Of a DNA stretch of 64,000 bases, positions 60,370-64,000 are shown one piece after another; the stretch's first letter is position 1; each line of letters begins with the position of its first letter. Position numbers and translations under genes: made by a program. The notes under the pieces are model-generated. The model did not search any database. It had not been told where the DNA came from and was given only the letters and a program-made list of their open reading frames with translations. The DNA comes from Lentinula raphanica (taxonomy: Eukaryota > Basidiomycota > Agaricomycetes > Agaricales > Omphalotaceae). The stretch covers positions 248,001 through 312,000 of the forward strand of contig JANVFP010000044.1 of assembly GCA_027919835.1 (NCBI GenBank). The letters are read 5' to 3'.

Positions 60370-61634
60370 AAACTTTTGTAAAAAGTACCGATAAGTTATC
60401 GGGTACCTATTGCAAATAGTTGTGATAACCCGGAGGGGGTCCCGGAAATGGCCCCGGAGGGTGGTCATGCCTGTCACCACCTGTCACATATGGCTTATAT
60501 TTACTGTTTTGGGTAATTAATAATCATCCAGATATTAAATAAGCAGTACATTTTCAAAAAAAACTCGAAAATTCATAAAAATCTATAAAAAACCTAAAAT
60601 GGCCTGATTAGGTCAGATCAGGGTATGTAAGCAAATGACCTCATATGATCAAAAATGATGTAGGACCAATGTAGGTACTAAAAATAGCCCAAAAAATTAC
60701 TAAAAAGGCAAAAAAATATTTAGGGATGGTATAGAGCCTATTGCAGGTCCAGGCACATCAAAATTACTAAAAAAGGAAAAAATCAATCATGATCTCATCT
60801 TGTAGCAAAAAATCTGAAAAAAATCCTAAAAATAGTCAAAAAATTCAGGGGTGCCTTGTTGGCCCTGAAAATGCAAAATAAAAAAAAATACGCGACAAGT
60901 GTAAAAATTTTTATCACTCCAAATCATTCCAAATCCACTATACAGTCAGTATATATGATGTATATGCTATATTTAGCATCCTAGTACCTTTATTGGGCTA
61001 AAAATAGAACTTGATCTCATCTGATAGCAAAAAATCTGAAAAAATCATGAAAAATACTCAAAAAATTCAGGGGTGCCTCATTGGCCCTGAAAATGCAAAA
61101 TAGAAAAATTTACACGACACAATTGAAAAACAACATCACTCCAAATCATACCAAATCCACTACACAGTCAGTATATATCATGTATATGCCATTTATAGCA
61201 ACCCTAGTACCCTCAATCACTTATATCACTCAAGAATCATACCAAACTGAATAATTTGGGGAGTAGATATATTGTACATGATATTTTTAGCACACCTAGT
61301 ACCCTTGATAACTTAGAACAATTTATATTACTCAATATGTTCAGTAGACTTAGCACTTATCACACCTAACACACTAAAACTCATAACAGTACTTATATGT
61401 ATTATACTTAACACAGTTGACAATGAAAATACTCAAAACAGTGTTATCAGTCACTATACTTAACACACTTAACAGTCAAAAAGTCGGAACAATGTTACTT
61501 GATATACATAACACACTGATTGTTATACTATAACACACTCATAACAACGAGTTTTGGGCGCTTATGGGCGCTTATTTGGTGTTTTTGAGTCGAAATTCAT
61601 TAATAGCACACTCAATAATTTTTGTGTGGGCTCT
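60370..61634 (+). repeat. Left long terminal inverted repeat arm
   Basis: About 1.26 kb, matching 62195..63430 on the opposite strand at near identity. Its outer tip contains an internal hairpin (GTACCGATAA/TTATCGGGTAC) and a GC-rich box (GGCCCCGGAGGG) before the AT-rich body. Two tandem modules of about 210-230 bp share TCAGGGGTGCC, GGCCCTGAAAATGCAAAAT and ACAGTCAGTATATAT. Confidence 0.9.
60788..61220 (+). repeat. Tandem modules inside the left arm
   Basis: Two imperfect copies, about 60788-61010 and 61011-61220. Each runs from GATCTCATCT through GCAAAAAATCTGAAAAAA, AAAATTCAGGGGTGCC and CACTCCAAATCAT to CCTAGTACC. A third, truncated copy with TTTTTAGCACACCTAGTACC lies near 61227-61310. The same modules appear inverted in the right arm. 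Confidence 0.8.
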
Positions 61635-62194
61635 ATATTGTGTAAGGATGTTGTTCATATCATACTACACTTGATACAATCCGGAGAACTCAAGATTACA
61701 GCTTTTGGGACTGGCTATATTGTGAGCTTTTGTGAGATAACAGTGTTTTATGTAAATGTCAATGCATACACCCATGTTATGAAGTCAAACTGCTACTGGG
61801 TCATGAGAAGAGTCATTCTACAACCTATTCTATGCTAATTCTATGTGATACAGCCAAGAGATCTGTAATGGGGGTCATTGAATATGACATCTATTGTTAC
61901 ATGTAAGTGTAGACATCTATAGTGCACATGAAACATGTACATGTATATCACAGAGTCCAACAGTCATAGTGAGTATCTGAACCATGTCCAGACACTTCTA
62001 GTAGACTGTAGGAGTGATTCTTCATGAACCACCATCAGTATACTTGCATTACATGGACATATGCATTGACATTTATATAAAACACTGTTATATTTCAAAA
62101 GATCACAATATAGCCAGCCCCACAGGTTGAATTTTCAAGTTCTCTGAATTGTATCTAGAGGAATATGATATATACAATATCCTGACACAGTATA
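61635..62194. repeat. Diverged inner inverted repeat and centre of the element
   Basis: Left and right halves still pair over long stretches (for example GGCTATATTGTGA, AACAGTGTTTTAT, AATGTCAATGCATA) with many mismatches. The last bases around 61860-61950 show little symmetry and form the loop of the potential hairpin. Confidence 0.8.
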
Positions 62195-63430
62195 GAGCCC
62201 ACACAAAAATTATTGAGTGTGCTATTAATGAATTTCGACTCAAAAACACCAAATAAGCGCCCATAAGCGCCCAAAACTCGTTGTTATGAGTGTGTTATAG
62301 TATAACAATTGTTCCGACTTTTTGACTGTTAAGTATGTTAAGTATAGTGACTGATAACACTGTTTTAAGTATTTTCATTGTCAACTGTGTTAAGTATAAT
62401 ACATATAAGTACTGTTATGAGTTTTAGTGTGTTAGGTGTGATAAGTGCTAAGTCTACTGAACATATTGAGTAATATAAATTGTTCTAAGTTATCAAGGGT
62501 ACTAGGTGTGCTAAAAATATCATGTACAATATATCTACTCCCCAAATTATTCAGTTTGGTATGATTCTTGAGTGATATAAGTGATTGAGCCTGAGGATAC
62601 TAGGGTTGCTATAAATGGCATATACATGATATATACTGACTGTGTAGTAGATTTGGTATGATTTGGAGTGATGTTGTTTTTCAATTGTGTTGTGTAAATT
62701 TTTTTATTTTGCATTTTCAGGGCCAATGAGGCACCCCTGAATTTTTTGAGTATTTTTCATGATTTTTTCAGATTTTTTGCTATCAGATGAGATCAAGTTC
62801 TATTTTTAGCCCAATAAAGGTACTAGGATGCTAAATATAGCATATACATCATATATACTGACTGTATAGTGGATTTGGAATGATTTGGAGTGATAAAAAT
62901 TTTTTACACTTGTCGCGTATTTTTTTTTATTTTGCATTTTCAGGGCCAACAAGGCACCCCTGAATTTTTTGACTATTTTTAGGATTTTTTTCAGATTTTT
63001 TGCTACAGGATGAGATCATGATTGATTTTTTAGTAATTTTGATGTGCCTGGACCTGCAATAGGCTCTATACCATCCCTAAATATTTTTTTGCCTTTTTAG
63101 TAATTTTTTGGGCTATTTTTAGTACCTACATTGGTCCTACATCATTTTTGATCATATGAGGTCATTTGCTTACATACCCTGATCTGACCTAATCAGGCCA
63201 TTTTAGGTTTTTTATAGATTTTTATGAATTTTCGAGTTTTTTTTGAAAATGTACTGCTTATTTAATATCTGGATGATTATTAATTACCCAAAACAGTAAA
63301 TATAAGCCATATGTGACAGGTGGTGACAGGCATGACCACCCTCCGGGGCCATTTCCGGGACCCCCTCCGGGTTATCACAACTATTTGCAATAGGTACCCG
63401 ATAACTTATCAGTGTTTTTTACAAAAGCTT
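62195..63430 (-). repeat. Right long terminal inverted repeat arm
   Basis: Mirror of the left arm with small differences. For example, it lacks a few bases of the A-rich run near 63030 and has CACTG in place of GTACCG at the terminal hairpin. Confidence 0.9.
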
Positions 63431-63437
63431 TACTGTA
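63431..63437 (+). repeat. Target-site duplication, right copy (TACTGTA)
   Basis: Identical to 60363..60369 and immediately outside the right element end. Confidence 0.85.
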
Positions 63438-64000
63438 TCCTGTGCGTCGCAAAGGCGCCGTATTCGCCCAATCCCGCTGGGACTTGGCCATCGATGGCAT
63501 CAATTGTCGTCAAGTGGCCAACACCTCCTCCAAGGCTGTCTATGACACCCTACCTGGACTCGAACGTCTTCCTGTCGTCTGTAGAGACTACTATCAGTAC
63601 GTCACCGACCGTATACCCCAACTGTCTATCCTAGTCCGCAGACACATCCTGTCACATAGTCCTAGGTATGTCGCTTTCCTCCACACGTGCGTCTCTAATT
63701 CTTTTCCCAGTAATATAAAGAACAAACCGTTCTCCCGTCCACAAGAACTGGGTACCATTGACAAGGACTCTGATTATGTCGCTCGTTTCATTGCCTTCCT
63801 CGTCTCTCACCACCAAAAACCCATAGACAAGTTTCCTGTACCCCTGCACCCCGAACTCGCCGCTCAGCTCGAAGAGCTAGTCAACCAACTCCAAGAGAAG
63901 GAACGCTCAACTGAATCCTTCAAGGACCTCATTCACCAGACTGTGTGGCTCATCATATCTCGCCCTAGTCAGCAATTCTTGGAGAACGACCTCCTCTGCC
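63438..64000 (+). pseudogene. Continuation of the disrupted zinc-finger gene, partial at window end
   Basis: Open frame that continues the 59001 gene if the element and one TSD copy are removed: GCC..TGG..GAC coding for AVFAQSRWDLAIDGINCRQV, LERLPVVCRDYYQYVTDRIP and ILVRRHILSHS. A 45-nt GT-AG intron (63666 to about 63710) follows, then NKPFSRPQELGTIDKDSDYV, ARFIAFLVSHHQKPIDKFPV and SRPSQQFLENDLLC, running off the right edge. No catalytic domain is reached within the window. It could be the region between zinc fingers and a downstream helicase-like domain in large basidiomycete proteins, but this is an inference. Without excision or splicing of the element, the two halves cannot give one protein. 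Confidence 0.6.

Larger units (their letters stand above)
60370..63430. mobile_element. 3,061-bp palindromic (foldback-like) DNA transposon, non-autonomous
   Basis: The segment is an inverted repeat along essentially its whole length. It begins AAACTTTTGTAAAAA and ends with the reverse complement of AAGCTTTTGTAAAAAA. It is strongly AT-rich compared with its C-rich surroundings and is flanked by the exact 7-bp TSD TACTGTA. The outer arms (60370..61634 and 62195..63430) are nearly identical with a few substitutions and indels. The inner 200-300 bp of each side are clearly homologous but more diverged, and they meet at a short centre near 61900. No transposase-like ORF exists; the 94-aa frame at 61554-61838 has no motif. 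It is probably a non-autonomous element moved by a transposase elsewhere. The superfamily cannot be told; a 7-bp TSD is unusual among the common ones. Confidence 0.92.

Noticed and set aside
60151..60480. Frame shared with 63320..63634 (same peptide beginning)
   Set aside because: The shared peptide is produced by the inverted terminal repeats on opposite strands, not by duplicated genes.
61554..61838. 94-aa open frame in the centre of the palindromic element
   Set aside because: No motif. Composition follows the AT-rich repeat, and the mirror copy does not keep the frame open.
1..64000. CRISPR array, operon or bacterial-type features
   Set aside because: The genes are spliced eukaryotic genes on both strands; no regularly spaced repeats were seen.

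Overview
The window is nuclear DNA from a basidiomycete fungus, most likely an agaricomycete (mushroom-type). The signs are short spliceosomal introns of about 45-70 nt with CTAAC/CTAAT branch sites in nearly every gene, a class I hydrophobin, DUF6534 membrane proteins, a phi-class GST, intron-rich P450s and the WD40+5-phosphatase protein. I cannot name the species. Gene models below were joined by hand from exon frames and GT-AG signals, so internal exon edges are predictions.

0.5-19 kb: inositol polyphosphate 5-phosphatase (-), class I hydrophobin (+), coiled-coil protein of unknown role (-), DUF6534 seven-helix protein (-), monocarboxylate-type MFS transporter (+), phi-class glutathione transferase (+), and an unrecognised 285-aa protein (-).

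19-47 kb: a run of oxidative, methyl-transfer and transport genes. It holds P450 no. 1 (-), two secreted BBE-like FAD oxidoreductases (-) flanking a second DUF6534 gene (+), a DHA1 drug/H+ antiporter (-) divergent from an extended SDR reductase (+), P450 no. 2 (+) and two tandem SAM-dependent methyltransferases (+). It reads like tailoring functions of a secondary-metabolite neighbourhood, but no PKS, NRPS, terpene synthase or other core enzyme is inside the window. Long stretches between these genes (24.6-28.4 and 32.6-35.4 kb) look degenerate.

48-56 kb: alpha-glucoside-type sugar/H+ symporter (+), an EFM7/NNT1-like eEF1A methyltransferase (-) and an AMT/MEP ammonium transporter (+) whose first intron is GC-AG.

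56-64 kb: a gene-poor stretch, then an N-terminal zinc-finger gene (+, running off the right edge) split by a 3,061-bp, AT-rich, almost fully palindromic element at 60370..63430. The element has arms of about 1.25 kb that are nearly identical, a more diverged inner part, no convincing ORF, and an exact 7-bp target duplication TACTGTA. It lies just downstream of a predicted intron acceptor, and removing it with one TSD copy brings the two halves of the host gene back into one reading frame. This is the most interesting object in the window: a giant foldback/palindromic transposon, apparently recently inserted, that would be transcribed as a very long hairpin.
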